From Urechidicola croceus (GTDB lineage Bacteria; Bacteroidota; Bacteroidia; Flavobacteriales; Flavobacteriaceae), in assembly GCA_905181865.1 (NCBI GenBank), contig CAJIZG010000005.1:124001-188000 (forward strand): DNA of 64,000 nucleotides. The letters are read 5' to 3'. The notes beneath the pieces were generated by a model that worked only from the letters and a program-made list of their open reading frames with translations, was not told the DNA's origin and ran no database searches. Position 1 is the first letter of the stretch, and each line of letters opens with the position of its first letter. The position numbers were made by a program, and so were the translations under genes. Of the stretch, positions 26,023 through 36,185 are shown in pieces.

Positions 26023-27621
26023 ATGAACTACCAAAAGAGTTTAAAAAGATTAAAACAAGTGTCGAAGTTAGGCTCGGCCATTATTATGTTGTCCTTAATT
26101 TCTTGTCAGTCAGGAAAGACTTCAAATAAAGATGCCAAGGAATTGCCTAGAATTGCGATTGCTGGTATTGCAATAGAATCAAGCACATTTTCTCCAGCAC
26201 GTTCAACGGAAGAATCATTTCATGCAAAAACTGGAGATGACGTTTTCTCTTATTATCCGTTTTTTAAAGAAGGTTCTTTGAATAGATCAAGAGCTACTTG
26301 GTTTCCAACATTAAAAGGACATGCATTACCTGGTGGTGCTGTGACTCGAGAAGCATATGAGTCATTAGCAACAAAGACACTTGATATGCTAAAGAAGAAT
26401 GTACCCTATGATGGATTGTTTTTTGATATTCATGGGGCTATGAGTGTAGTTGGATTAGATGATCCTGAAGGAGATTTGATTGTAAGAATTCGTGAAGTTG
26501 TAGGAAATAAAACGGTTATTTCTACGTGTATGGATTTGCATGGAAATGTGTCTCAACGATTGGCAAAACATACTGATTTAATCACATGTTACAGATTAGC
26601 GCCTCACGAAGATTCAATGGAATCTAAAAAGAGAGCGGTGGATAATTTATTAGAAAGATTAGAAAGTGGAAAAGGAAAACCTGCCTATAAGGCATGGATT
26701 CCAGTACCTATATTATTACCTGGCGAAAAAACAAGCACACGTGTGGAACCTGGAAAGAGTTTGTACGCTAAAGTTGCACCAACTACAGATCAAGAAGGCA
26801 TTGTAGATGCTGCTATTTGGATAGGATATGCTTGGGCAGATGAACCTAGAAATCACGCAGTGGTAATGGTTACAGGAGATGATAAAGAAAAGGTAGTAAA
26901 TGCTGCTGAAAAATTAGCAGATAGTTTTTGGGACGTACGTGCTGAGTTTGATTTTATAGCACCTACAGAAAGACTTCATGATATTTTAGACAAAGCAGTA
27001 GTGAGTGAGAAAAAACCTTTTATGATTAGTGATATGGGTGATAACCCTACCGCTGGAGGTGCTGGTGATGTTACGTGGACGTTAACTGAATTATTAGCGC
27101 GTCCTGAGTTTAAAATCGAGAAAGGAAAGTCTCTAATCTATGCATCAATCCCCGGACCAGAATTTGTAAAAAAAGCAGTTGAATTGGGTGTTGGTAAAAA
27201 AATAAGTGCAACCGCTGGTGCTGCGGTTGATGCTCGTTTTTCACCACCTGTTAAATTATCGGGGACTATTTTAGCAATAGAGCATGGGGACAAGCATGCA
27301 GAAACTGAGGTTGTTGTAAAAGTTGGAAGTATACATGTCATTGTAACGAAAAAAAGAAAACCGTACCATCATGAAAGAGATTTTACCAATTTAGGATTGA
27401 ATCCAAGAAAATCGGACATCGTGGTGGTAAAAATCGGATATTTAGTTCCAGAGCTGTATAACATGAGAGGTGATTGGATTATGGCATTGACTCCTGGAGG
27501 TGTAGATCAAGATATAGAAAGGTTGAACCATCAAAGAATAGTTAGGCCAATGTATCCATTGGATATGGATATGGAGGCGCCAGACTTAAGCGCTCGCTTG
27601 ATTCCTTTGTCAAACGAATAA
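26023..27621 (+). CDS. M81 family (MlrC-like) metallohydrolase lipoprotein
   Basis: 532 residues with lipobox LISC (Cys28). Zinc ligands expected in MlrC are visible: Asp135 and His137 in FFDIHGAMS and His173 in MDLHGNVSQ; Glu52 in IAIESSTFSP is the conserved N-terminal acid. The C-terminal MlrC domain has SDMGDNPTAGGAGDVTWTL. MlrC cleaves the linear microcystin tetrapeptide, but most family members have unknown amide substrates. The lipid anchor puts it in the periplasm or on the outer membrane, unlike cytoplasmic MlrC. It lies 55 bases before the esterase gene. Confidence 0.87.
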   Translation: MNYQKSLKRLKQVSKLGSAIIMLSLISCQSGKTSNKDAKELPRIAIAGIAIESSTFSPARSTEESFHAKTGDDVFSYYPFFKEGSLNRSRATWFPTLKGHALPGGAVTREAYESLATKTLDMLKKNVPYDGLFFDIHGAMSVVGLDDPEGDLIVRIREVVGNKTVISTCMDLHGNVSQRLAKHTDLITCYRLAPHEDSMESKKRAVDNLLERLESGKGKPAYKAWIPVPILLPGEKTSTRVEPGKSLYAKVAPTTDQEGIVDAAIWIGYAWADEPRNHAVVMVTGDDKEKVVNAAEKLADSFWDVRAEFDFIAPTERLHDILDKAVVSEKKPFMISDMGDNPTAGGAGDVTWTLTELLARPEFKIEKGKSLIYASIPGPEFVKKAVELGVGKKISATAGAAVDARFSPPVKLSGTILAIEHGDKHAETEVVVKVGSIHVIVTKKRKPYHHERDFTNLGLNPRKSDIVVVKIGYLVPELYNMRGDWIMALTPGGVDQDIERLNHQRIVRPMYPLDMDMEAPDLSARLIPLSNE

Positions 27622-27676
27622 CAATTTAATGCAACGATTTGTATAACAAGTCATTTTTAATTTTATACAGAATTCA

Positions 27677-29680
27677 ATGAAAAACACAGGTCTTCTTTTT
27701 CTGATTTTAGTACTTTCCACTGTATCAATAGTTGCCCAAAATAAGAATTATGCGGTAATTTCTGGAAGTACAGACACACTTCAGTACGGTTATTTTATGA
27801 ATCGATTGGAAACGCAGTTTAATGATCGTAGGGAAAGAGTAGAAAAAGCCAACCGTTCTGAAAAAAGTTTATTGGCAAGAAGGGATGCGTTAAGAAAAAA
27901 ATTCACTGAAATGATTGGTGAATTACCTAAAAAATGTCCGTTGAACATGCATACAACGCGAAAGGTTGAAATGGATTTATACTCCGTAGAAGCAGTAACT
28001 TTCCAGAGCCAACCAAATCATCATGTTACAGGATTGTTCTATTTACCTAAAACAGGAAAAGCACCATACCCTGCAGTTTATATACCTTGTGGTCATTCGA
28101 AAAACGGAAAAGCTATTGAAGCTTATCAGAAGGCAGCAAGACTTTTTGCCTTAAATGGTTTCGCTGTTTTACAAGCCGATCCTATAAGTCAAGGCGAACG
28201 TTATCAACTTTTGAATGAGGAAGGAAAGCCAAAAACTTCAGGCGGTACATTAATGCATGAATTTTTTGGACAAGCATTAGCGCTAACTGGATCAAGTACC
28301 TTGAAGCATGAATTGTATGATAACATCCGTTGCATTGATTTTTTAGAACAGCATCCTTTTGTGGATAAAAACAAAATAGCGGTTGCTGGAAATTCTGGAG
28401 GTGGCACACAAGCAACATTTCTAGTAGCTTATGACAGAAGGATAAAAGTAGCCACTCCTTCTTGTTTTATCGCTTCATTTGAAACAAAAATGCATACCCA
28501 TGGGATTGGAGATTTTTGTCAGCATACTTGGTTTGAAGGGAAATATCATATGGAAGAACAAGATTTTTTATTGATGGCAGCCCCTTCACCTATAGCAATA
28601 CTTTCTAAAGAAAAAGACTTTTTTTCATTAGAAGGTGCCAAAACAGCTTATAAAGAACTAAAGAAGCAATACGAAGTTTTGGGAAATTCTGATAAAATTA
28701 GTCATTCAATCAGTGAGGGTTCACATGGGTGGCACCAACCAAACCGTGAGGCAGCAGTACAATGGTGTAAGCGCTGGTTGTTGAATGATAACAGTCCAGT
28801 AATTGAACCGTTTGATATAGGTTTTTTTAATGAAGAAGAATGCTTGGCATCTCCAACAGGTCAGGTTTTGACATCTTTTGAAAATGAACGTTCAATGTTT
28901 GATATTATAGAGGATTGTGTTGTGAAAAGTAGAAGTAAAAGGGATTTATTTGCAGCAAATAATTCTCAAGCTAAGATGCTAGAAAAGATCAAAGAATTGA
29001 TTGGTTACGATGAGCCTAGAAAAAAAATAAAGGCAAAAAATACTGCGGTTATTCAAGAGAATGGCTATCGAATTGAAAAATTATTATTAGAGCGAGACGA
29101 AGAAAATAATTTTTATTTACCAGCGCTATTATTAGTTAATGACAAAATTGAAAATGAAAGTTCTGCTATAATTATGGTTAGTGAAAACGGCAAGAATAGT
29201 ATTATAGAAGAAGCTATTGAGAAAGTTAAGGAAGGACAAGTAGTGCTACTTATAGATATCTCAAATACTGGAGAATTGGAGGATAAAAAGCAATTTTCTG
29301 CCTCATGGAGTAAATATTTCACCCCTAAATTCCCGCTACATGAAGGGAAGACATTACTTGGTTATCGGGTTGAAGATATCGTAATTGCAACTCGTTTCTT
29401 ACAAGAGAACAAACTCATTGACACTAGTAAAATTGAGCTATTCTCATTAGGAAATACGGGTTACGCTGCTTTGCATGCTGCAACTATTTCTGATTATTTT
29501 AAGGAAACTACAATAGTAGGATTACTTGATAGTTGGGAAACTGTAGCGACTGAATCGTACCATTCACAAGAACAATTATCACGATTGGATAATGTAATTC
29601 CAAATGTGTTAAATTACTATGATATCCCAGATCTTAAAAAGATTTGCTTTGATAAGAATAGTAAGATCGTTCAAAAGTAG
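27677..29680 (+). CDS. Secreted alpha/beta hydrolase, acetyl-esterase-like
   Basis: 667 residues with a signal peptide (ends VAQN, about 21). The N-terminal alpha/beta-hydrolase domain carries nucleophile Ser240 in AGNSGGG and a likely catalytic His350 in SEGSHGWHQ; AILSKEKDFF is near the expected acid. This resembles acetyl-xylan-esterase-type carbohydrate esterases. The C-terminal third (about 480-667) looks like a second, weaker hydrolase fold (SLGNTGYAAL replaces GxSxG), so it may be inactive. It probably removes acyl groups from a sugar in the periplasm. Confidence 0.83.
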   Translation: MKNTGLLFLILVLSTVSIVAQNKNYAVISGSTDTLQYGYFMNRLETQFNDRRERVEKANRSEKSLLARRDALRKKFTEMIGELPKKCPLNMHTTRKVEMDLYSVEAVTFQSQPNHHVTGLFYLPKTGKAPYPAVYIPCGHSKNGKAIEAYQKAARLFALNGFAVLQADPISQGERYQLLNEEGKPKTSGGTLMHEFFGQALALTGSSTLKHELYDNIRCIDFLEQHPFVDKNKIAVAGNSGGGTQATFLVAYDRRIKVATPSCFIASFETKMHTHGIGDFCQHTWFEGKYHMEEQDFLLMAAPSPIAILSKEKDFFSLEGAKTAYKELKKQYEVLGNSDKISHSISEGSHGWHQPNREAAVQWCKRWLLNDNSPVIEPFDIGFFNEEECLASPTGQVLTSFENERSMFDIIEDCVVKSRSKRDLFAANNSQAKMLEKIKELIGYDEPRKKIKAKNTAVIQENGYRIEKLLLERDEENNFYLPALLLVNDKIENESSAIIMVSENGKNSIIEEAIEKVKEGQVVLLIDISNTGELEDKKQFSASWSKYFTPKFPLHEGKTLLGYRVEDIVIATRFLQENKLIDTSKIELFSLGNTGYAALHAATISDYFKETTIVGLLDSWETVATESYHSQEQLSRLDNVIPNVLNYYDIPDLKKICFDKNSKIVQK

Positions 29681-29750
29681 CAATAAGAATAGTGAAGTAA
29701 TTTTGTATTGGATGGAGCAGTTATAAAAAGTAGTAGCATACATAGTTAAA

Positions 29751-30650
29751 ATGGATACGTTGATGAAAATAAAACTATTAATCTTAATTGTTTCAGGACT
29801 GGTTCTCTGTTCTTGTCTAGCCACTGCTAAAAATGAATTGGATAATATTTTTTACTGCCAAAATACGATGTGGGATTTTGATAATAGACCAGAAACCCCT
29901 CTACAGAAGGCAAAATTAATGAAGGCTATCGGTTTTGATGGGCTGGAAGGATTTGGGTATACGAATTTTTTCGAATTGAAAAAGGAGTTAACGAAGGAAG
30001 GTTTGAGTATGCCTGTTAACTATGTGAAGATAGATTTTGGCGTTGATGGGAAATTAAATGGAAATGCTCTTAACGAAATTAAAGAAATGATTAAAGGTTC
30101 TGAGAAAGGGGCTATAGTTTACTTTGCTCTTATTGGTAGGTATTTCACAGATACGGAGGAGTCTGGTGAGGAAATGTTAGTTCCAGTATTGCGAGAATTT
30201 TCTGATTATGCGATTTCATTTGGCGTTAAATTATGCATATACCCACACGTAACGTTTTATTGTGAAACCATTGCGCATAGTGTGAAAATTGCGAAAATGG
30301 TTGATCGAAAGAATTTTGGAGCGGCTTTGAATCTTTGCCATCTTTTGAAAGTAGAGGGAATAGAGGAATTAGATACAAAAATAGAAACCTATATGCCTTG
30401 GTTATTTGCTGTAAATATAAGTGGAGCCGATATTGGAGATACGAAAGAATTTGGATGGGACCGTTTGATTCAGCCATTGGGTCAAGGGTCCTTTGACACA
30501 TATGCATTTGTAAAATCACTCAAAGACCATGGGTACGATGGTCCATTTGGGATACAAGTATATAACCTTAAAGGAGATGTTGTTGAAACACTAACTAAAA
30601 CAAAAGAAGTCTGGGAAGGGTACAAAAGACGGTATGCTCAAGAAAATTAA
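29751..30650 (+). CDS. Sugar phosphate isomerase/epimerase-fold TIM barrel lipoprotein
   Basis: 299 residues with a lipobox (VLCSC, Cys22), so it is an exported member of the xylose-isomerase/AP-endonuclease-2 superfamily. AIGFDGLEGFGYTNFFELKK opens the barrel; YPHVTFYCETIAHSVKIAKM, NFGAALNLCHLLKVEG and FDTYAFVKSLKDHGYDGPFG follow the family pattern, with His and Glu residues for metal binding. In some Bacteroides pathways such proteins work with Gfo/Idh/MocA enzymes on keto-glycosides. The substrate here is unknown. Confidence 0.83.
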   Translation: MDTLMKIKLLILIVSGLVLCSCLATAKNELDNIFYCQNTMWDFDNRPETPLQKAKLMKAIGFDGLEGFGYTNFFELKKELTKEGLSMPVNYVKIDFGVDGKLNGNALNEIKEMIKGSEKGAIVYFALIGRYFTDTEESGEEMLVPVLREFSDYAISFGVKLCIYPHVTFYCETIAHSVKIAKMVDRKNFGAALNLCHLLKVEGIEELDTKIETYMPWLFAVNISGADIGDTKEFGWDRLIQPLGQGSFDTYAFVKSLKDHGYDGPFGIQVYNLKGDVVETLTKTKEVWEGYKRRYAQEN

Positions 30651-30679
30651 TTGCTAGAGGTCAATAGTGCGATATTCAT

Positions 30680-31803
30680 TTATTCGAGCCACGTTTTACC
30701 ATCCCAACGAATACATACCGTTTTGCCATCAAACCCTTTTTGTTTTGCTTCCCATTTGTCATTCATTACGGCTATTTCGGGATTAAAATTTATTCCAACG
30801 ACCTTCAAATCAGCCGCTTTTAATTGAAAGTTATTTGAGGCATATTCATTATATTCTTTTTGAAAAGCTCTTTGGCGGTAATAAATTTGACGAAGAGCCC
30901 ACTTTACAGCATCATTTTTATCATCCTTAAAAGAATCGTCCCTAGTTATTTTATCTGAAAACTGCACAAATCCCCAAAGTTCAGGGGCATGACAACCAGA
31001 GTTTCTATAGACTACCCAAATCCAATTAAAGTTTGGAAATGGCTTATTAGTTTTCGGATTTACTTTGTGTTTATATTCTCCGTTCGCAATGTCAATCTTA
31101 TGGTTAACACGCATTAAATTTATACGCCATTGTTCACCGTTTACTGGTACTCCTGGATGATTTGATAATTCTTCCATAACCTTCCAAGGGATGGCAAGTT
31201 CCAATGTCCATTTATCATCAATATCACTGGGGTCATTTAAGGTTCCATAAATTTTCACTGCTTTTCTCAAACCATATACGTGCCAAGAGTCAATTACTTT
31301 TGGCTTGTCACGGTAGGGCTTTGTAAGGATTAAATCCCATACCGTTGTTAGCGCATTCATTTCTATCTCACAATAATTAAGGGTATCTCCATCAGGATCT
31401 AGGAAAAGTTCGAAATCATTATTGTATAAAATGATGTCATCGTGATCTTTTAAAGTAGCCCAAATATGAGGTTCTATTAATTCCGCAGCATCATAAAAAT
31501 AATCGTCATCCCATAACATTTTTGTCTTGGTACTTTAAAGTGGACTGGTTTTTTATCCCCTTCAAGATCGCTAAATTCCTTTGTCCATTCAAGATTTCCC
31601 CATTCGGCATCTGTTAATTCCCCATCTATGGTAATCGGTACTTCCGATTTATACGCTATATACTTTTCTGGAATAAATGTAATATCAAGTTTAGGAATTT
31701 CTGTAAGGATTTTTGACGTTTTCTCTGAATTAGAATTTTGGGCGCAGTTATTAAAGAATAAAATAAAAGATAATAGTAGGAGTGTTAGTTTTAGGAATTT
31801 CAT
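30680..31803 (-). pseudogene. CBM9-like carbohydrate-binding protein, frameshifted
   Basis: Two reading frames make one protein. The 5' part (31803 to about 31530) has a lipobox (NNCAQ) and EVPITIDGELTDAEWGNLEW. After a frameshift near 31527 the rest continues MLWDDDYFYDAAELIEPHIW, NDFELFLDPDGD, TLELAIPWKVMEE and RINLMRVNH. This is the family-9 carbohydrate-binding fold often called endoxylanase-related. A single base missing in the A-rich stretch at 31524-31531 explains the break. It is convergent with the TIM-barrel gene. It is either a recent mutation or a sequencing error. Confidence 0.82.
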
Positions 31804-31978
31804 AGTTGTGCGTTCAAGTTTAACAGTTGTTCAATTTAGAAGTGACTATATAAAAAGAAACTTCGTAAAGAAGAATTTTTCAAAAGTAAGGAAAAGCAGT
31901 TGTATATCATTCATTATTAATCTCCTTTGAAAAAGGCCAGGCAGAAAAGCGAGTGGTTTAAAAACTGTTATATTTGGG

Positions 31979-31986
31979 AGCGTTTA
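31979..31986 (+). promoter_or_regulatory. Possible -7 box of the decayed esterase gene
   Basis: TATATTTG fits TAnnTTTG, 76 bases before the first esterase codon. No -33 element is evident. Confidence 0.35.
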
Positions 31987-32061
31987 AAATTTTTGATTGT
32001 CATTTGGAAAAATATGAGAATCAAAAAGTTTGAAGAAAAATATGATTGAAAAGTTTATTCT

Positions 32062-34289
32062 ATGAGAAAATATTTAAAATTTAATTTGAGTTACTTTTTT
32101 ACTTCGAGTCAAAAGTTGAAAAGAAAGGATTCAGTGAAATTCAAAAGGCATTTAAAATTATTTATCCCAGTATTTTTATGGTCTGTATGCTATTTAAATG
32201 CGCAAACCTATCAAAACGCCGATGTACCAGATATTATGACATTCATAAATGGTAGCAAGGTGAAATCTGAAGTAGATTGGGAGAAACGTAAAAAGGAAAT
32301 AAAAAAAATATGGTGTGATTATTTTATTGGTCACTACCCTAAAGAAGTACCAAAATTAGTATCAGCAGAGATTATTACGACTGAAAAACGAGTTGACGGT
32401 TCGACTAGAAAACGAGTTGTACTTGCGTTTGACACACCCAATAAAAATCATTTGAAATAGAAATTTGGGCGCCTAATACGAATGCAAATACTGCTAAACC
32501 ACTATTTTTAACACAACCTAAAAATTATCAAATACAGTGGGTAGAAGAAGCTATAAAAAGAGGTTATATAGTTTGTTTATACCCAGGATTGGATACGCAT
32601 CATAATGAACAAGAGTATCCCAATTATCAAAACGCATGGAAAACTTTTAAAGATGAATATCCGCATGCTGGATGGTCATCATCTTTGGGAATTCAAGCGT
32701 GGCTGGCGAGCAGAACAATAGATTATTTGTTAGACAAAAAACAGGGATTCAACATTGATTTCTCAGCGGTTGGAATAGCAGGACATTCGAGATATGGAAA
32801 GCAATCAATCTATGCTGCTGCATTTGATGAGCGCTTTACTACCGTTATAGCCCGAAGTTCTGGCAGCCCTATAGGCACTTCGTATCGATTTGCGTCACGG
32901 CAAACTTGATGGAATCGGCGGATGATTATCCCGAACCCTGGGCAAAATCAAATTTAAAAGATTATTTGGGACATGAAAATGAATTACCGATTGAAGGGAA
33001 TGCGCTATTGGCTTCAATTGCTCCTCGTCATTTAATGATTCACACGGCATATAATGATGGCAGTGATCCGACTTTTGGAGTAGAAAGAAATTATTTGAAT
33101 GCAAAAAAGGCATACCAATTTTTGGATGTATCTGATCATATTTATTTGAGTTATCGAACGGGTCAACATAATCCGATAACTGCTACTCATGCAAAACACA
33201 TGTTTGATTTTTTTGATAGGTCTTTTAAAAGAGGAACGGCAAAAAAAGAAGATTTCTCAGAAGTATTGCTCCATGATTTTGATTTTTTGGAGTGGAAGTC
33301 AAAACAACGAAAAAACGATTTGAACGTATCAAATAACGCACCCGTTGAGGAGCGTATAAATTGGATGTTAGGGGAACAGTCAAAAAGCGAAGTTGAAGAG
33401 TAAGATTATCATTTAAAAACGGAAAAAGAATTAGGAGTTCCAAATTGGTCGCGCGATAGATGGAATCCAGGAAAATTAAAAAGAGTGCCTGTTGCTTTTA
33501 AGGTAAATATGACTGGGAATATCTATTTTGACCCAAACGTTCAAGAGTATAAGGGAACTGTGATATGGCTTCATCCATGGAATTATTCTCATGGAAGTAA
33601 TGAAGGTTATGGGGTTCAGGGAACAACGATATACTGGAGGCTTGTGCAAGAAGGATATATAGTTGCTGCATATGATCAGTTCGGTTTTGGCGATCAACTT
33701 ACAAGTGCAATTGATTTTTACAAGAAAAATCCGCATTAGTCTATGTTAGGAAGGGCCGTGTCGGATATTAGCAAAGCAGTTGATTATTTGATGGATGGGA
33801 AAGGAATTTCTTAGGAAGACGTTCCTCAAACTGATCCATCCAAAATTTATATTTGTGGTTTTTCATATGGCGGCATGGTGGGGTTGTACGCGGCAGCACT
33901 TGATACTAGGATTGTGGGGGTGGCTTCTTTTTAGCGGATTTACACCCATGCGCACGGATACAGACCAAAAGTCAACCGGAGGGATTCGCCGTTTATGGGA
34001 GTGGCATCACGTTTTACCCAAGTTGGGGTTGTATCATGATACGGAAACAGAGATTGCTTATGATTATGAAGACTTAATTAAAATGACTTCTCCAAGAAAT
34101 ATCTTGATATATTCGCCTAAGAACGATAGATTTGCTGATACCGAAACTATAAATAATTGTGTTGAAAAGATTCAGTTAGAATCTCAGAACAAGGATTATT
34201 TAGAGTATAAGAATCCAGATGATTTTTCTAGATTTCAAAAAGACCAAGAGGATGTTGTTATGGAATGGTTACGCAATAAAATTAAGTAA
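32062..34289 (+). pseudogene. Two-domain exported esterase (glucuronoyl/acetyl esterase-like), decayed
   Basis: Pieces in three frames join into one protein of about 740 residues. It has a signal (WSVCYLNAQ), then a first hydrolase domain with AGHSRYGKQSIYAAAFDERF (nucleophile Ser in GHSRYG) as in CE15-like esterases and SYRTGQHNPI near its end. A second domain has GTVIWLHPWNYSHGSNEGYG, YDQFGFGDQ and GFSYGGMVGLYAAALDTRI. Frameshifts lie near 32447, 32907 and 33933; in-frame stops are at 33401, 33737 and 33812. With so many lesions it is a true pseudogene. Confidence 0.85.
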
Positions 34290-34379
34290 AATAAAAAATT
34301 ATGAGTATTAGAATTGTATGTAGTCAAATAAAAATGAACTTTTTCGCTCAAAATTTAAGAGAGGTTTCTGCTAATTTAG

Positions 34380-35345
34380 TTAAAAATTTTGATACTGTTT
34401 TTTTCTAGCTTTCAAAGTGCTATTTTTTGTCATTTTGCGTTTTCTTAATTTTCTTTCGGCTGTTCCAAAATATACTTCTGCTGGAGTTACATTTTTCAAA
34501 GATTCATGATAGCGTTCATAATTGTAATACTGAACAAATTCTTTCATTTTTTCTTCTAATTGTCCAGGGCTAAAGTAATTATCAAGTTTTACAATGTTTT
34601 TCATTGATCTATGATAACGTTCAATTTTGCCCTGATTTTGAGGATGTAATGGTCTTCCTCTGATATGTTTCATATTTTTCTCTCCGATATAGTCTGCTAA
34701 CTCGTGTGAGATGTAACAAGACCCATTATCTGACAACAACCTAGGCATTGATTTTTCATTAACTCCAGAAAATGCAATAGCTGCATCGATTGTATTGGTG
34801 ACATCTTCTGCTCTCATTGTTGAACAAAGCTTCCATGTAACAATGTAACGACTGTAATCATCCAAAATAGTTGATAAATAATACCAACCCCAACCAAATA
34901 TTTTGAAATAAGTAAAATCAGTTTGCCACATTTGATTCACGGCAGTTGTTTTATCGTGAAAACTATCCGAAGCACTCATTATTCTAAATGAAGGCGATGA
35001 TATGAATCCATTTTCCTTTAAAATCCGATAGACACTTGACTCGCTGATATAATAGTTGTAATTATCCGTAATATGCCAAGCAACCTCCCTAGAAGATAAC
35101 TCAGGCTTTTCTAACGCAATTTCAACTACTTTGTCTCTATCGACGATATTTATCTTATTCCACGTCCCAACTCTCTCTGATTTCTTACGAGCTAGACCTT
35201 CAAAGCCTTTTTGGGTATATAAATTATACCAATTATAAAAGGTTGTCTTATTGATTTTAAGCTCTTTGAGTGTTCGGTTTATTCCAAGATCAGACTGCTC
35301 AACAAGTTGTATCATTTCGTACTTTTCTGATTGACTATAGTGCAT
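34380..35345 (-). CDS. IS3-family transposase OrfB (DDE integrase)
   Basis: 321 residues with an N-terminal helix-turn-helix region (INKTTFYNWYNLYTQKGFEG) and an rve-type DDE domain: Asp in MWQTDFTYF, Asp in LLSDNGSCY and Glu in QGKIERYHRS. It ends in a basic tail. The start is 14 bases beyond the OrfA stop, in another frame, so no OrfA-OrfB overlap is visible. The frame is intact, so the element may be active. Confidence 0.9.
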   Translation of the reverse strand: MHYSQSEKYEMIQLVEQSDLGINRTLKELKINKTTFYNWYNLYTQKGFEGLARKKSERVGTWNKINIVDRDKVVEIALEKPELSSREVAWHITDNYNYYISESSVYRILKENGFISSPSFRIMSASDSFHDKTTAVNQMWQTDFTYFKIFGWGWYYLSTILDDYSRYIVTWKLCSTMRAEDVTNTIDAAIAFSGVNEKSMPRLLSDNGSCYISHELADYIGEKNMKHIRGRPLHPQNQGKIERYHRSMKNIVKLDNYFSPGQLEEKMKEFVQYYNYERYHESLKNVTPAEVYFGTAERKLRKRKMTKNSTLKARKKQYQNF

Positions 35346-35359
35346 ATACTTCTCTCTTT

Positions 35360-35710
35360 TTACTCGTCTCCACGTAAGTTTTTTTTCAGAAACCGAACTT
35401 CTAGAGAAAGCTCTGCAACCAACTCTTTTAAAGTACCATTCTCACCTTTGAGTTCGTGAACCTCCGATGTGTTAGCTTCTCGCATCGTATCTCCATTTAG
35501 CCTGCGCTTTCCTGCTTCCATGAAATCTTTGGACCATTTGTAGTAATTAGCTTGATGGATGCTTTCTTTTCGACACAATTCTGCAATGGTCGTTTCACCA
35601 CGCATTCCTTCAATAATAATCCTGATTTTGTCTTCTGAATTGTAAGCTTTTCTTGTCTTACGTTTTAAGTCGCTAATTAAAGCACTGGCACTTTTCTTGT
35701 TTTTCATCAT
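35360..35710 (-). CDS. IS3-family transposase OrfA
   Basis: 116 residues with a helix-turn-helix (GETTIAELCRKESIHQANYY) and a C-terminal leucine-zipper-like helix (ELKGENGTLKELVAELSLEV), as in IS3 OrfA proteins that bind the element ends. It lies directly upstream of OrfB in the element. Confidence 0.88.
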   Translation of the reverse strand: MMKNKKSASALISDLKRKTRKAYNSEDKIRIIIEGMRGETTIAELCRKESIHQANYYKWSKDFMEAGKRRLNGDTMREANTSEVHELKGENGTLKELVAELSLEVRFLKKNLRGDE

Positions 35711-35775
35711 TTAAGATTTAAAGGTTTGTAAAAATAATAAAACCTATCTCTTATATTAAAGTGATAATTAGTTCA

Positions 35776-36034
35776 CTTTTTGCTGACGTTATACAGGCAA
35801 ATATCATATTTAGAATATTTGGACGGAGAAAATCCAAAGTATAATCTCGCAAGAGAAACGGTTCAAGTTTTTGAATTGTTAGGGTATAATAATAAAAAAA
35901 TTATCGATATTTTCAATAATCATACAACTAAAACTAACTTTTATTATATAATTTCTAAAGAAAATTTTGCATATCCCCCAGAAATGATATTTCCAAGTAT
36001 TTATAGTTTAAGGGACTTACCAGAACTAAATTGA
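35776..36034 (+). pseudogene. Gene fragment cut by the IS3 element
   Basis: The open stretch abutting the IS right end reads LLTLYRQISYLEYLDGENPK and ends SIYSLRDLPELN. Its frame runs back only into the IS, where it meets a stop at 35765-35767, so the 5' part of the gene is missing. The matching 5' part is not visible on the other side of the element. The family is not recognised. Confidence 0.4.
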
Positions 36035-36127
36035 CGGAATATTTAAGGTGTTATTATCGTTAGAATATGATTATCTCATAGAGATTTTTGCTAAAATAAG
36101 AGACCTTAAACGTAACGTTGAATACAT

Positions 36128-36164
36128 AAAAAAAAGCTGGAGATTTAAATCTCCAGCTTTTTTT
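36128..36164 (-). terminator. Strong bidirectional terminator
   Basis: AAAAAAAGCTGGAGATTT (36129-36146) is perfectly complementary to AAATCTCCAGCTTTTTTT (36147-36164). It lies 22 bases beyond the stop of the Tat-exported oxidoreductase on the minus strand. Confidence 0.9.
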
Positions 36165-36185
36165 ATATATTAATATATAAGTCTT

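Larger units (their letters stand above)
34335..35775 (-). mobile_element. IS3-family insertion sequence
   Basis: About 1441 bases bounded by imperfect inverted repeats. The left end TGAACTTTTTCGCTCAAAAT and the right end, read inward, TGAACTAATTATCACTTTAA share TGAACT at the tips and AAGAGA-GGTTT further in. It contains orfA and orfB in the usual IS3 order. The flanks (AAA before 34335, CTT after 35775) do not match, so no target duplication is visible. Confidence 0.78.

Noticed and set aside
28182-28418. Overlapping minus-strand frames inside the esterase gene
   Set aside because: Shadow frames of the 667-residue hydrolase; no family resemblance.
30226-30519. 97-codon minus-strand frame inside the TIM-barrel gene
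   Set aside because: Lies fully within a well-supported gene and has no recognisable features.
31628-31930. Plus-strand frame of 100 codons overlapping the CBM9-like gene start
   Set aside because: Antisense to the lipoprotein signal region; composition not protein-like.
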